A DNA stretch of 64,000 nt, from the NCBI RefSeq assembly GCF_003033885.1, contig NZ_CP024081.1, forward strand, positions 2,446,028 through 2,510,027. Direction: 5' to 3'. This document shows, in pieces, positions 8,920 through 16,500 of this stretch. The first letter of the stretch is position 1. Every line of letters begins with the position of its first letter. The notes beneath the pieces were generated by a model that was not told the DNA's origin, searched no databases, and saw nothing but the letters and a program-made list of their open reading frames with translations. The translations under genes and the position numbers were made by a program. This DNA is from Pseudomonas rhizophila. GTDB lineage: Bacteria > Pseudomonadota > Gammaproteobacteria > Pseudomonadales > Pseudomonadaceae.

Positions 8920-9193
8920 GGTAATTTTGGTAACGGAGGGATGAAAAATAGCTAGAGCCGTTGCTGGGCTTGGCTCTCAGGCATTACCTCAAGAGGTAAT
9001 TTTTGGTAATTGTTAGGGTAATAATTTCTGAAGTGCCCGATTTTACTGGGTTTGAGGGCTATCAGGGATTACTAATAAGAAAGGTAATTTCCTAACCTCA
9101 TACTTACCAAATTATTACCTCTGCGGAATTCGCTGAAAGCCACGATTTTCAAGGCTTCCAGAGGTCGGCTCATGCTCCATTACCAAAATTACC
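8920..9193. repeat. Cluster of GGTAAT/ATTACC motifs (iteron-like)
   Basis: Nine exact copies occur in 274 bases: forward at 8920, 8995, 9005, 9017 and 9083, reverse at 8983, 9114, 9179 and 9188. Variants lie at 8929 and 9103. Pairs recur as GGTAATTTT(T)GGTAAY three times in either orientation, and ATTACCTC-AA-GAGGTAAT (8983-9000) is a palindrome. By chance about 0.1 copy would be expected. Such spacing suggests a DNA-binding protein site array, as in replication origins of plasmids and satellites. Confidence 0.75.
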
Positions 9194-9358
9194 TTTTTCC
9201 CATGGGTCAACATGAAACGTCGAAATGGACTTCGCGACCCTGTTCTACAACCTGGTGCGCAAACCCATGGGACTGGCATGGGACTGAGATCCAAAATCTG
9301 GCTCCTCTGCAGCCCTTATAAACCGGGGGGGATGCTCAGAAAACCGCAAACGGGTAGT

Positions 9359-9466
9359 TTCGAATCTCTCCTTCACCGCCACATTCTGAAAACACAAACC
9401 CCTGATTTTCCTAGAGAAAGTCGGGGGTTTGTGGTTTTTGGCGTCTGGAAAAAGGCGATATGGGAC
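9359..9466 (+). repeat. Right direct repeat (attR-like), tRNA-Ser 3' fragment plus terminator
   Basis: The second copy of the 108-base repeat, 1369 bases downstream of the first. It carries only the T arm, acceptor 3' half and terminator of tRNA-Ser, so it is not a functional tRNA. Confidence 0.9.
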
Positions 9467-9650
9467 CGGCGGGCGACTCCCCGCGTGCTGGCGGCAACCC
9501 CGCATAGGAGCCAGGCTCAGGTGCCCACGCCGTTCCACCAAACAGCATCGGGCAATCTCACAGCAGTATCGAGCAAAAGCTTCCGAGCCCATGCCGTTAA
9601 GGTTCCTCTTGAAGAGGTTCCTATCAACGTATTGTTGTGAGAGAAAGATC

Positions 9651-10151
9651 ATGACCCCATGGATGAGTTTGGCTGTGCGCCTTCAGGCTGTCGCGCTGTG
9701 TTTGGTGCTTTCAACGAACACGGTTTCAGCGTCGCAAGCCGCTGACCAAAACATCAATACCGACCTGGTGCGCCAAGCATTTACCAACTGGCAACAAGGC
9801 CAAGGCACGGTTTTCGATCTGCTGGCGCCCGACGCAACGTGGACCGTATCTGGATCAAGCCCGGTTTCTGGTGTGTATAACAGCAAGACGGATTTAATCG
9901 AACGAGCCGTACGACCGATCACCGCTCGGCTGGCAACGCCCATTTCCCCTACCGTGCAAAGCATTGTGGCTGAGGGCGATGTCGTAGTGGTTCTCTGGAA
10001 GGGAGAGGCCATGGCCCTTGACCGCAAGCCCTACAACAACACTTACCTGTGGCACATGACACTCAAGGATGGCCAGATCACAGAGGTAACAGCCTTTCTG
10101 GACACCTACGTGTTGAATGACCTTATGCGTCGGGTTGATCCTGTTCGGTAA
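9651..10151 (+). CDS. Exported SnoaL-like / NTF2-fold protein
   Basis: The 166-aa product begins with a likely signal peptide (basic-hydrophobic up to about residue 30, ending VSASQA). The rest resembles SnoaL-like small domains of the NTF2 fold, with an early helix (RQAFTNWQQGQG), LLAPDATWTVSG and a closing strand around HMTLKDGQITEVTAFLDT. The fold houses ketosteroid-isomerase-like enzymes and binding proteins; the substrate is unknown. I start at the ATG at 9651, because the longer frame back to 9429 runs through the tRNA-derived repeat. It is the first chromosomal gene after the attachment repeat and ends in a strong terminator. Confidence 0.78.
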   Translation: MTPWMSLAVRLQAVALCLVLSTNTVSASQAADQNINTDLVRQAFTNWQQGQGTVFDLLAPDATWTVSGSSPVSGVYNSKTDLIERAVRPITARLATPISPTVQSIVAEGDVVVVLWKGEAMALDRKPYNNTYLWHMTLKDGQITEVTAFLDTYVLNDLMRRVDPVR

Positions 10152-10164
10152 TAGCCCGCAAAAA

Positions 10165-10197
10165 GACGGCTCGTTGAATAAACGAGCCGTTTTTTTA
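10165..10197 (+). terminator. Rho-independent terminator
   Basis: ACGGCTCGTT pairs with AACGAGCCGT around a 5-base loop and is followed by TTTTTTT. It sits 14 bases after the SnoaL-like gene. Confidence 0.92.
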
Positions 10198-10228
10198 TGC
10201 CGGTGTTATCAAGGCAAGGGGCTGGCTA

Positions 10229-11296
10229 TCAAAGATGATCCGAATCAATCACAGCCTTGGCAAACGCTTGCGGATCTTCCTGCGGCAAGTTGTGGCCGAT
10301 GCCGCCGTTGATCAACCGGAATTCGTATTTGCCGGTGAAGCGCTTGGCGTAATCCTCGGGAGCTGGGTGCGGCGCGCCGTTGGCATCGCCTTCAAGGGTG
10401 ATGGTCGGCACGCTGATGGGAGGCGCCGTCGCCAGTTTCTGTTCCAGGGCGTCGTATCGGGTCTCGCCCTGGACCAAACCGAGACGCCAACGGTAGTTGA
10501 ATACGGTGATCTCGACGTGGTCGGGGTTTTCCAGCGCCTTGGCGCTGCGGTCGAAGGTGGCGTCATCGAATGCCCATTTGGGCGACGCCAGTTGCCAGAT
10601 CAACTTGGCGAAGTCGTGGGTATTTTTCTCGTACCCGGCGCGGCCACGGTCGGTGGCGAAATAAAACTGATACCACCACTGCAACTCGGCCTTGGGTGGC
10701 AGCGGGTTCTGACCGGCGGCCTGGTTGCCGATCAGATAGCCGCTGACCGCGACCAGCGCCTTGACGCGCTCCGGCCACAGGGCCGCGACGATGTCCGCCG
10801 AACGTGCGCCCCAATCGTAGCCACCGAGCACGGCTTGCTTGATTTTCAGCGCATCCATGAAGTCGATCACGTCACTGGCCAGCGCGGCTGGTTGACCGTT
10901 GCGAAGCGTTTTTTCGGACAGGAAATGCGTATCGCCGTAGCCCCGGGCATACGGCATCAGCACGCGGTATCCCTTCGCTGCCAGCAAGGGCGCGACTTCG
11001 TCATAGCTATGAATGTCGTACGGCCAGCCGTGCAACAGAATCACCACCGGCCCATCGGCGGGGCCGGTTTCGGCGTACGCCACGTCCAGCAGACCGGCCT
11101 TGATATGCTTCAGCGCACCGAATGGGGAGGGCGTTGTATGCGTGACGCCGGACTTGTTCGCGGTTGGCTGCGCGGCGCTGGTGGATTGCCCGTGGGCTAC
11201 CCCGAGCGCGCCGAACAGACTGAGAGCGAGGATGGATGAGCCGAGCAGGCGGCGATGGGTTTTACCGGTTTTGCTGTGCTGCAGTGCCGTTTTCAT
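10229..11296 (-). CDS. Exported alpha/beta hydrolase, epoxide-hydrolase-like
   Basis: A 355-aa hydrolase with an N-terminal signal sequence (basic start, hydrophobic core, AHGQS). The fold signatures are the HGWP oxyanion loop, the nucleophile elbow GGYDWGARS with Asp as nucleophile, and a C-terminal GGIGHNLPQEDP supplying the catalytic His. Asp nucleophile plus HGWP points to epoxide hydrolases, haloalkane or fluoroacetate dehalogenases rather than serine esterases. The start at 11296 has GGAGG 9 bases upstream. It is convergent with the SnoaL-like gene and shares its terminator region. Confidence 0.87.
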   Translation of the reverse strand: MKTALQHSKTGKTHRRLLGSSILALSLFGALGVAHGQSTSAAQPTANKSGVTHTTPSPFGALKHIKAGLLDVAYAETGPADGPVVILLHGWPYDIHSYDEVAPLLAAKGYRVLMPYARGYGDTHFLSEKTLRNGQPAALASDVIDFMDALKIKQAVLGGYDWGARSADIVAALWPERVKALVAVSGYLIGNQAAGQNPLPPKAELQWWYQFYFATDRGRAGYEKNTHDFAKLIWQLASPKWAFDDATFDRSAKALENPDHVEITVFNYRWRLGLVQGETRYDALEQKLATAPPISVPTITLEGDANGAPHPAPEDYAKRFTGKYEFRLINGGIGHNLPQEDPQAFAKAVIDSDHL

Positions 11297-11423
11297 GGTG
11301 ATGCCTCCATTGCGAGCCATGGGTCAGGGGCTCTGGTTGATGCCCTTGAAACCTTGGGTGCATTTGAACGGGGCAACGTATCCGGGCTGTGTCGAATGGG
11401 AGGTAAAAGTGCAAGGTTATGTA

Positions 11424-11458
11424 GCGATGTATCCTCGGGATACACGAGGATACATCGC
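11424..11458. repeat. 14-base perfect inverted repeat
   Basis: GCGATGTATCCTCG (11424-11437) and CGAGGATACATCGC (11445-11458) enclose a 7-base loop. It lies between the 3' end of the GNAT gene and the start of the hydrolase gene, both on the minus strand. With no T-run it could be an operator or an attenuating hairpin. Confidence 0.75.
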
Positions 11459-11475
11459 AGCAAGATTGCCGGCGG

Positions 11476-11970
11476 CTAACGATTTTGGCCGGCTGCAGGA
11501 TCGTTCTGTCGCAGATAATAATTGTCGAACTCGCCGCTTTCGACGAGTTGGAAACCGTGGCGGATGTAAAAGCGATTCGACGCGCTTTCTTTGAGAGCGC
11601 CCACTCGTAATGGCAGCGCAGCGGCATCCGCCTCTTTGAATATTTGGCTGAGAACAGCAGAGCCTATTCCTGATCCCTGCGCGTCAGGGCGCACGTACAA
11701 GTGGTCAAGCAAGAGTTCATTGTCGTGACGTTTGATGACTACGAACCCCACCCTCTGTCCTGTTACCACGATGTGGCGTGTGCAGTCTGGTTCAAAACCG
11801 CCTAGAAATCGCTCGCGTGCGCGCACGGGATCAAATCGCCCGACACGCTCAAGACTTTCGCGCATGGCTTCGATTCTGACGGCTACCAGATCGTCCAGAT
11901 CGCTGTTTTGAGCGGGGACCAAGGTGACAAGCGAATGGGGTGTGAGGGGCATTATTTCGTGCTCTATCAT
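11476..11970 (-). CDS. GNAT-family N-acetyltransferase
   Basis: A 164-aa acetyltransferase. The acetyl-CoA pyrophosphate loop is visible as VRPDAQGSGIGSAVL (family Q/RxxGxG/A), preceded by the strand LLLDHLYV and followed by SASNRFYIRHGFQLVESG, the usual end of the fold. The substrate is unknown. The ATG at 11952 (MPLTPHS) is an alternative start 18 bases inside; neither has a strong ribosome site. Confidence 0.85.
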   Translation of the reverse strand: MIEHEIMPLTPHSLVTLVPAQNSDLDDLVAVRIEAMRESLERVGRFDPVRARERFLGGFEPDCTRHIVVTGQRVGFVVIKRHDNELLLDHLYVRPDAQGSGIGSAVLSQIFKEADAAALPLRVGALKESASNRFYIRHGFQLVESGEFDNYYLRQNDPAAGQNR

Positions 11971-12056
11971 TTTGCCGAAAGACGTTGATCAGTGTGAGAT
12001 TGTTGCCTGCCGAGTGCGGCATCCTGGGCGCGCGAGGGGCCGGATAAAAACCGGGA

Positions 12057-12407
12057 TCAGGCATATCCCGGTGGAAGCCGGGTCGCCACATGGTTCCAGC
12101 ATCTGGCGATCTCCACGGCAATACTGCCGCTGGGTTTTCGGACCTCGAGTTGATCATTTATCGTGAGCTGCTCCAGCAGCCACTCATCCGTCCATCCCGC
12201 CCATTCGCCTGCGACGGACCTGAGGTTGGCTTCCAGGACCGGGAACACTTCATTCCATAGGATGCTGTGGATTACCTTAGGCGAATAGCTGGTTTCAAGG
12301 ATCACGCGAGCGATGTAGTCGTAGGTCAATGCGTCGATCTCGGTGTCGAGAAACAGTGATGAAAGGGCTTGCCAGATTTTCAGGCGATTGGGGTCAGCGG
12401 CTTTCAT
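12057..12407 (-). CDS. DUF7079-type small protein
   Basis: The 116-aa product (KIWQALSSLFLDTEID, ILWNEVFPVLEANLRSVAGEWAGW) fits the small DUF7079 family of bacterial proteins of unknown function as I recall it. It is helical and cytoplasmic, with no catalytic pattern I can name. The start at 12407 has AGAGGA upstream. Its first 14 bases overlap the end of the oxidoreductase gene on the same strand, so the two are probably translated together. Confidence 0.75.
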   Translation of the reverse strand: MKAADPNRLKIWQALSSLFLDTEIDALTYDYIARVILETSYSPKVIHSILWNEVFPVLEANLRSVAGEWAGWTDEWLLEQLTINDQLEVRKPSGSIAVEIARCWNHVATRLPPGYA

Positions 12408-13494
12408 GCTTTGTCCTCTGCGGGTTTGGGAAAAAGCGGTCTGGACGACATGGGGCAAGGGCAGAAGAGGTCTTCTTATCGATTATCTCCTCGCAGACAA
12501 GACGACCCACTATCGCTGCCAAGGTGACTCCCGGATGCATCGCGCAAACATACATGCCGCCGATATCGGGTAGATAGCCGATGATCGGGATACCGTCGAT
12601 AGGAATGGGTCTGAGTCCGACACAGGCCGACTCTGGTCGAATGGAAATAACCCCGTGTAATTCGTTCTGAATGACCCTGGCGGTCCTAAGCGCCATTTCC
12701 CCTGGCTGGTTTTCCAGAGCGTCGTCCAAGTAGTCTTCTGCTGCGACTAACGTACCGTTTGCGCTTTGTCGGACTTCCATTTCAGGGCTTGAGATGATGG
12801 TGTGCACGAGGTTGGGTTGTGATGTGTAACGGATGAATATTGCAGGGGATGCCTCTATTGGAAGGGACACTTTTAGCGTCTCTGTCAGCTTCGCGATACC
12901 CGTCCCAGCTGCCAGTACAACTATGTCGGCATCGATGATGCCCCGTGTGGTTTCTACGCCCGTTACCTTTGTCTTCTGAGTTGTAAAGCCAATGACCCGA
13001 GTCTGAGTCAGAACTTTCGCTCCATGAGCCTGAGCGCCTGCGATCAACGCATGGGTTGCTTGCACTGCGTCCAAAGCGCCTTCTTCAGCGTTATACAAGG
13101 CCTGTTGAGGGGGATTTTTGAGATTTGGCTCAAGGTCGAGAATTTGCGAACGGGATACCAAGGTGGCCGAAGCTCGATTCGCTGAGGCTTGCCGCACTCC
13201 ATCCGGGCTCGTGCCATAGGCCAGAGAGCCAGTCCATTGCACCTTCAGGTCCGGCAGCTCCGTTTCGAGTCGACGGTACTCCGTGATGGCTGCACCTCGC
13301 AATTGCGCGACTGGGTCGTGCCCGCTGTGTGAGGTGTTGATCCATGCGAATGAGCTTCCAGTCACTCCAGACGCTATATCTTGAGCTTCGAGCAGGGTGA
13401 CATTCGCACCTTTGCCCGCCAGATGATATGCCAGGGATGCGCCCACGATGCCCGCGCCAATGACAACAACTCGTGTATCTACAGCAATGGCCAT
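12394..13494 (-). CDS. FAD-dependent oxidoreductase, DAO family
   Basis: A 366-aa flavoenzyme of the D-amino-acid-oxidase/glycine-oxidase type. The dinucleotide motif GAGIVGASLAYHLAGKGANVTLLEA opens the protein, and a C-terminal segment with PESACVGLRPIPIDGIPIIG and a closing GVTLAAIVGRLV completes the FAD site. Such enzymes oxidise an amine or amino acid to the imine. The start at 13494 is fixed by GGGAGGAAG 7 bases upstream. It is the first gene of a pair with the DUF7079 gene and is divergent from a GNAT gene. Confidence 0.88.
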   Translation of the reverse strand: MAIAVDTRVVVIGAGIVGASLAYHLAGKGANVTLLEAQDIASGVTGSSFAWINTSHSGHDPVAQLRGAAITEYRRLETELPDLKVQWTGSLAYGTSPDGVRQASANRASATLVSRSQILDLEPNLKNPPQQALYNAEEGALDAVQATHALIAGAQAHGAKVLTQTRVIGFTTQKTKVTGVETTRGIIDADIVVLAAGTGIAKLTETLKVSLPIEASPAIFIRYTSQPNLVHTIISSPEMEVRQSANGTLVAAEDYLDDALENQPGEMALRTARVIQNELHGVISIRPESACVGLRPIPIDGIPIIGYLPDIGGMYVCAMHPGVTLAAIVGRLVCEEIIDKKTSSALAPCRPDRFFPNPQRTKHESR

Positions 13495-13571
13495 ATCAAC
13501 TTCCTCCCTGTCGACCGCACGATGGTACAACAGCTGCATTGATCGCTGATCACTCGGAGCAAGAACTCAAG

Positions 13572-14027
13572 ATGCAAGCCCACATTCGTCTCGCAACCCC
13601 TGAGGATGCAGAATCGATAAGCAACGTAGTGATCAGCGCCCTGCGTCAATCCAACGCCAACGATTACCCACCCGAGGTAATCGCCCAGGTTGAGCGCAGC
13701 TTCTCTGTTCAGGCAGTTCAGCTATTGATGGAGCAACGTCGGGTTTATGTGGCGTCTGTCGATCAATGTGTCGTCGCGACGGCCAGCCTCGACGGAGGTG
13801 TCGTCAGAAGTGTTTTTGTCGAACCGCGGTGCCAGGGAGAAGGCATTGGCAAGCAACTAATGTCCGTCATTTGTTCGGCCGCTCTCAACAGGGATCTGGA
13901 CGTTTTGCTCGTGCCTTCCTCCATCACGGCAGAGGGCTTTTACGCAGCGCTGGGATTTCAGAAAGTACGTGATGAACTTCACGGCGCCGAGCGCACGATT
14001 ATCATGCGCAAATTGTTGTTGAAGTAG
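13572..14027 (+). CDS. GNAT-family N-acetyltransferase
   Basis: A 151-aa acetyltransferase with VRSVFVEPRCQGEGIGKQLM, the acetyl-CoA binding loop, and FYAALGFQKV near the end. The ATG at 13572 gives the usual family start (QAHIRLATPEDAESI); the frame extends upstream into the divergent oxidoreductase gene. The substrate is unknown. Confidence 0.86.
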   Translation: MQAHIRLATPEDAESISNVVISALRQSNANDYPPEVIAQVERSFSVQAVQLLMEQRRVYVASVDQCVVATASLDGGVVRSVFVEPRCQGEGIGKQLMSVICSAALNRDLDVLLVPSSITAEGFYAALGFQKVRDELHGAERTIIMRKLLLK

Positions 14028-14165
14028 TGCCTGCTCAATCCCTGACTCGGTTGGAACAGCCCATCGCTTTTCAATACATCGGTGATCAGTGCTACAACAT
14101 GTTCAGCTTTGTCCCTAAGGCAGGATGGTTTCGGGACGCCATAACATTTGAAAAGGAACTTCACT

Positions 14166-14729
14166 ATGGAAACCATCCCCACGATTCAGACCCGCCGTCT
14201 TATCCTCACGCCTTTACAACTGGCCGATGCACCGGCTATCCAACAGCTGTTTCCTCATTGGGAAGTGGTGCGTTATCTCGACAGTCGCGTGCCATGGCCC
14301 TATCCGGAAGACGGCGCGCTGACGTACGTTCGCGACCATGCGCTTCCCGCCATTGCGGCCGGGCGCGAGTGGCATTGGATGATCCGCACTTGCGAAGATC
14401 CGGCACATTGCATCGGCAGCATCAGCCTGTACGATCAACCGGGCAACAACCGAGGCTTTTGGCTGGCGCCTCAATGGCAGGGAAAGGGCTACATGCGCGA
14501 GGCCTGTGAGGTTATCAACGCCTATTGGTTTGAAATCCTGGGGCGTCCCGTCATGCAAGTTCCCAAGGCGGTGGGCAATCATGCTTCGCGTAAAGTTTCG
14601 GAACACGAAGGCATGCGCATGATTGCAACTCGGCAGGGTGATTTTGTCTGTGGGTCGTTGCTAAAGGAAGTTTGGGAAATGACGCGTGGAGATTGGCTTG
14701 AGAAAAAGGCTGCGCTGGCGTCGCGTTGA
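14166..14729 (+). CDS. GNAT-family N-acetyltransferase, RimJ/RimL type
   Basis: A 187-aa acetyltransferase that opens with IQTRRLILTPLQLADA, the standard start of the RimJ/RimL group, and has GFWLAPQWQGKGYMREAC as acetyl-CoA loop. It also keeps the Asn in VGNHASRKVSEHEGMR. The start at 14166 has AAGGAA 7 bases upstream. Members acetylate protein N-termini, ribosomal proteins or small amines; the target here is unknown. Confidence 0.88.
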   Translation: METIPTIQTRRLILTPLQLADAPAIQQLFPHWEVVRYLDSRVPWPYPEDGALTYVRDHALPAIAAGREWHWMIRTCEDPAHCIGSISLYDQPGNNRGFWLAPQWQGKGYMREACEVINAYWFEILGRPVMQVPKAVGNHASRKVSEHEGMRMIATRQGDFVCGSLLKEVWEMTRGDWLEKKAALASR

Positions 14730-14792
14730 GCAGAACTCCAATGGGCCAGGTCGCCTTTGAACGTGAGTCACTTCATTCCTCAGGATCTATTT

Positions 14793-15614
14793 ATGCCCTT
14801 GAACTTTCACAAAATGCACGCCAATGGCGATGATTTTGTTGTCGTGGACGCGCGAAACTCAGCCAACCCCATAACCAGTGCCCTGGCCCGGCGAATGGGT
14901 GATCGCAACCGAGGCATCGGTTTCAATCAACTCGCGGTGATGCTCGATTGTGAGGATGCAGACGCACGCCTGATATTCTGGAATGCAGATGGTTCCACGC
15001 TGGACGTTTGCGGCAGCGCGACGCGGGGCGCTGCGGATCGGCTGATGCGCGAATCGAATGTGACTTCGATAACGCTGCGCACCCATCGCGGTCTGCTCAC
15101 GTGCGAACGAATTTCAACCGGTGCAATTTCCGTCAACATGGGGCAGCCGCTTTTCGGCTGGTCGGACATTCCCCTGGCTGGGGACCTGGACAGCGCTGTT
15201 CTGCCACTGGCGGATAGCCCGATAGCGTGCAGCATGGGCAACCCACACTGCACTTACTTTGTGGACGATCTGGCCGACGTTGATATCGCGACAGTCGGAC
15301 CGGCAATTGAAACCAGCGCGCTGTTCCCGCTCAAGACCAACGTGCATTTCGTTCAGGTCATCAATCGAAAGCACATTCGTTTGCGCATATGGGAACGGGG
15401 CGGTGGCATCGCACTGGGCTCAGGTTCCTGCTCTTGCGGCGCCGCTGTGAACGGGATTCGTCGTGGCTTGCTGGATCATTGTGTTGAGGTTGAATGTGAT
15501 GGTGGAAGCGTGACGGTTCAATGGGATGGCCGGGGACCGGTGTTTCTCATCGGACCGGTAGAGGCAACGTTTTCGGGAACTATCCCCGATAGTTTTCAGC
15601 AAATCTCCACCTGA
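14793..15614 (+). CDS. Diaminopimelate-epimerase-like protein with altered active site
   Basis: A 273-aa protein of the DapF fold. The first active-site block is kept: FHKMHANGDDFVVVD and Cys73 in NADGSTLDVCGSATRG. The second half keeps GNPHCTYFVDD and the ERG block, but the residue aligned with the second catalytic Cys is Ser210 (ALGSGSCSCGAA instead of the family ACGTGAC), and the conserved Glu after ERG-x-G is Ile206. Cys213 could stand in if the loop is shifted. Biosynthetic DapF is normally encoded next to lysA, so this is likely a paralogue, maybe a racemase for another amino acid. The ATG at 14793 has AGGA upstream; a TTG at 14757 is possible. Its 3' end overlaps the convergent GntR gene by 19 bases. 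Confidence 0.8.
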   Translation: MPLNFHKMHANGDDFVVVDARNSANPITSALARRMGDRNRGIGFNQLAVMLDCEDADARLIFWNADGSTLDVCGSATRGAADRLMRESNVTSITLRTHRGLLTCERISTGAISVNMGQPLFGWSDIPLAGDLDSAVLPLADSPIACSMGNPHCTYFVDDLADVDIATVGPAIETSALFPLKTNVHFVQVINRKHIRLRIWERGGGIALGSGSCSCGAAVNGIRRGLLDHCVEVECDGGSVTVQWDGRGPVFLIGPVEATFSGTIPDSFQQIST

Positions 15615-16333
15615 TAGCGAAAAGTGTCGGCTGCGCCGCGCGACAGTCGGTATTCCAGGGGTTGACGGTCGTAGCCCAGGGCCACCCGTTCGACTACCAC
15701 CACTGGGCTGCCGGCGCTGACTCCCAGCGTGGCGGCCAGTGGCTCATCGGCCGAGGTGACGGTGAGGGTTTCCCGGGCTGATGCGACGCGCATGCCGCAG
15801 CGTTCTTCGTAGAAGGGGTAGAGCAGGGTGCCGAAGTCGTTCAGGTCTGTGTCGAGCAGGGCGCCGAATTGAGCGGCCGGTAGCCAGATCTGCTCGTGGA
15901 ACAGCGGCCGGCCGTTCATGAGGCGCAGGCGCTCCAGGCGGATGGTGGCGTCGTGCTCGGTCAGATTCAGCGCCTGGCGCACGTGGGCGTCCGGGGTCTC
16001 CTGGGTGCGACTCAGGATGCGGCTTTGCGGCACTTGCGATTGACCGCTGGCATCGACCTGTCGAAAGAAACGAAACAGTGAACCGTCGAAGTTGGGTCGG
16101 CGCACGAACGTGCCACGGCCCTGGACGCGCAGCAGTAACCCTTCCCCGACCAGCGTTTCCACCGCTTTGCGTACCGTGCCTACCGCAACGCCGTAGTGGC
16201 GGGTCAGTTCTGCCTCGGTGGGAATGGCTTCACCGGGCAGCCATTCGCCTGCGGCGATTTTCGCCAGCATCTCTTCACGCAGTCGTTGATAGAGCGGCAG
16301 TCGCTCGTCATGTCCAAGGTGTGTAAGGGCCAT
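15596..16333 (-). CDS. GntR/HutC-family regulator with UTRA domain
   Basis: A 245-aa repressor-type regulator. The winged helix spans about residues 10-75 (LPLYQRLREEMLAKIAAGEW, TEAELTRHYGVAVGTVRKAV, GRGTFVRRP), followed by a UTRA ligand domain (LFHEQIWLP, RVALGYDRQPLEY). It is divergent from the amidohydrolase and transporter genes, and an inverted repeat in the gap overlaps their promoter, so it most likely controls them in response to their substrate. Confidence 0.9.
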   Translation of the reverse strand: MALTHLGHDERLPLYQRLREEMLAKIAAGEWLPGEAIPTEAELTRHYGVAVGTVRKAVETLVGEGLLLRVQGRGTFVRRPNFDGSLFRFFRQVDASGQSQVPQSRILSRTQETPDAHVRQALNLTEHDATIRLERLRLMNGRPLFHEQIWLPAAQFGALLDTDLNDFGTLLYPFYEERCGMRVASARETLTVTSADEPLAATLGVSAGSPVVVVERVALGYDRQPLEYRLSRGAADTFRYQVEIC

Positions 16334-16382
16334 ACCGTCAATCCAAATCCAAGCAATGCGCCACTTTACCTCACTGGGCGCG

Positions 16383-16428
16383 TTGACAGGGATGGTTGTT
16401 TATAGATATGGTCATCCAGTCATCTATA
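16383..16428 (+). promoter_or_regulatory. Promoter with overlapping GntR-type operator
   Basis: TTGACA (16383-16388) and TATGGT (16407-16412) are 18 bases apart. The inverted repeat TATAGAT (16401-16407) / ATCTATA (16422-16428) covers the -10 region, and TCATC is repeated inside it. A repressor bound there would block transcription of the amidohydrolase gene. Confidence 0.6.
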
Positions 16429-16500
16429 TGAATTTCAGGTCTGTAATCACCTTACATGCCTGGCGGGCTCCCACAAAAAATCAACAAAGGCAGCTTCCTG

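Larger units (their letters stand above)
7990..9466. mobile_element. Remnant or miniature integrated element at tRNA-Ser
   Basis: About 1.26 kb lies between the two tRNA-derived repeats. No integrase, transposase or primase gene is present. Contents: a 49-aa ORF (8200-8349), a GC-rich inverted repeat (8459-8514), an AT-richer stretch with nine exact GGTAAT/ATTACC motifs (8920-9193), and a 20-codon reading frame (9225-9287, MDFATLFYNLVRKPMGLAWD) that resembles the end of a larger protein. Paired TGGGAC sites 11 bases apart sit just inside both ends (8092/8103 and 9268/9279), as arm-type integrase sites might. Either a deleted genomic island/prophage or a non-autonomous element; the sequence alone does not decide. 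Confidence 0.75.

Noticed and set aside
8098..9358. Integrase, transposase, primase or CRISPR array in the tRNA element
   Set aside because: All frames were read; none gives a recombinase or replication protein, and the GGTAAT motifs have no regular repeat-spacer pattern.
9212..9640. 142-codon plus-strand frame
   Set aside because: It runs through the tRNA-derived repeat and its terminator, and the only credible gene nearby starts at 9651 in another context.
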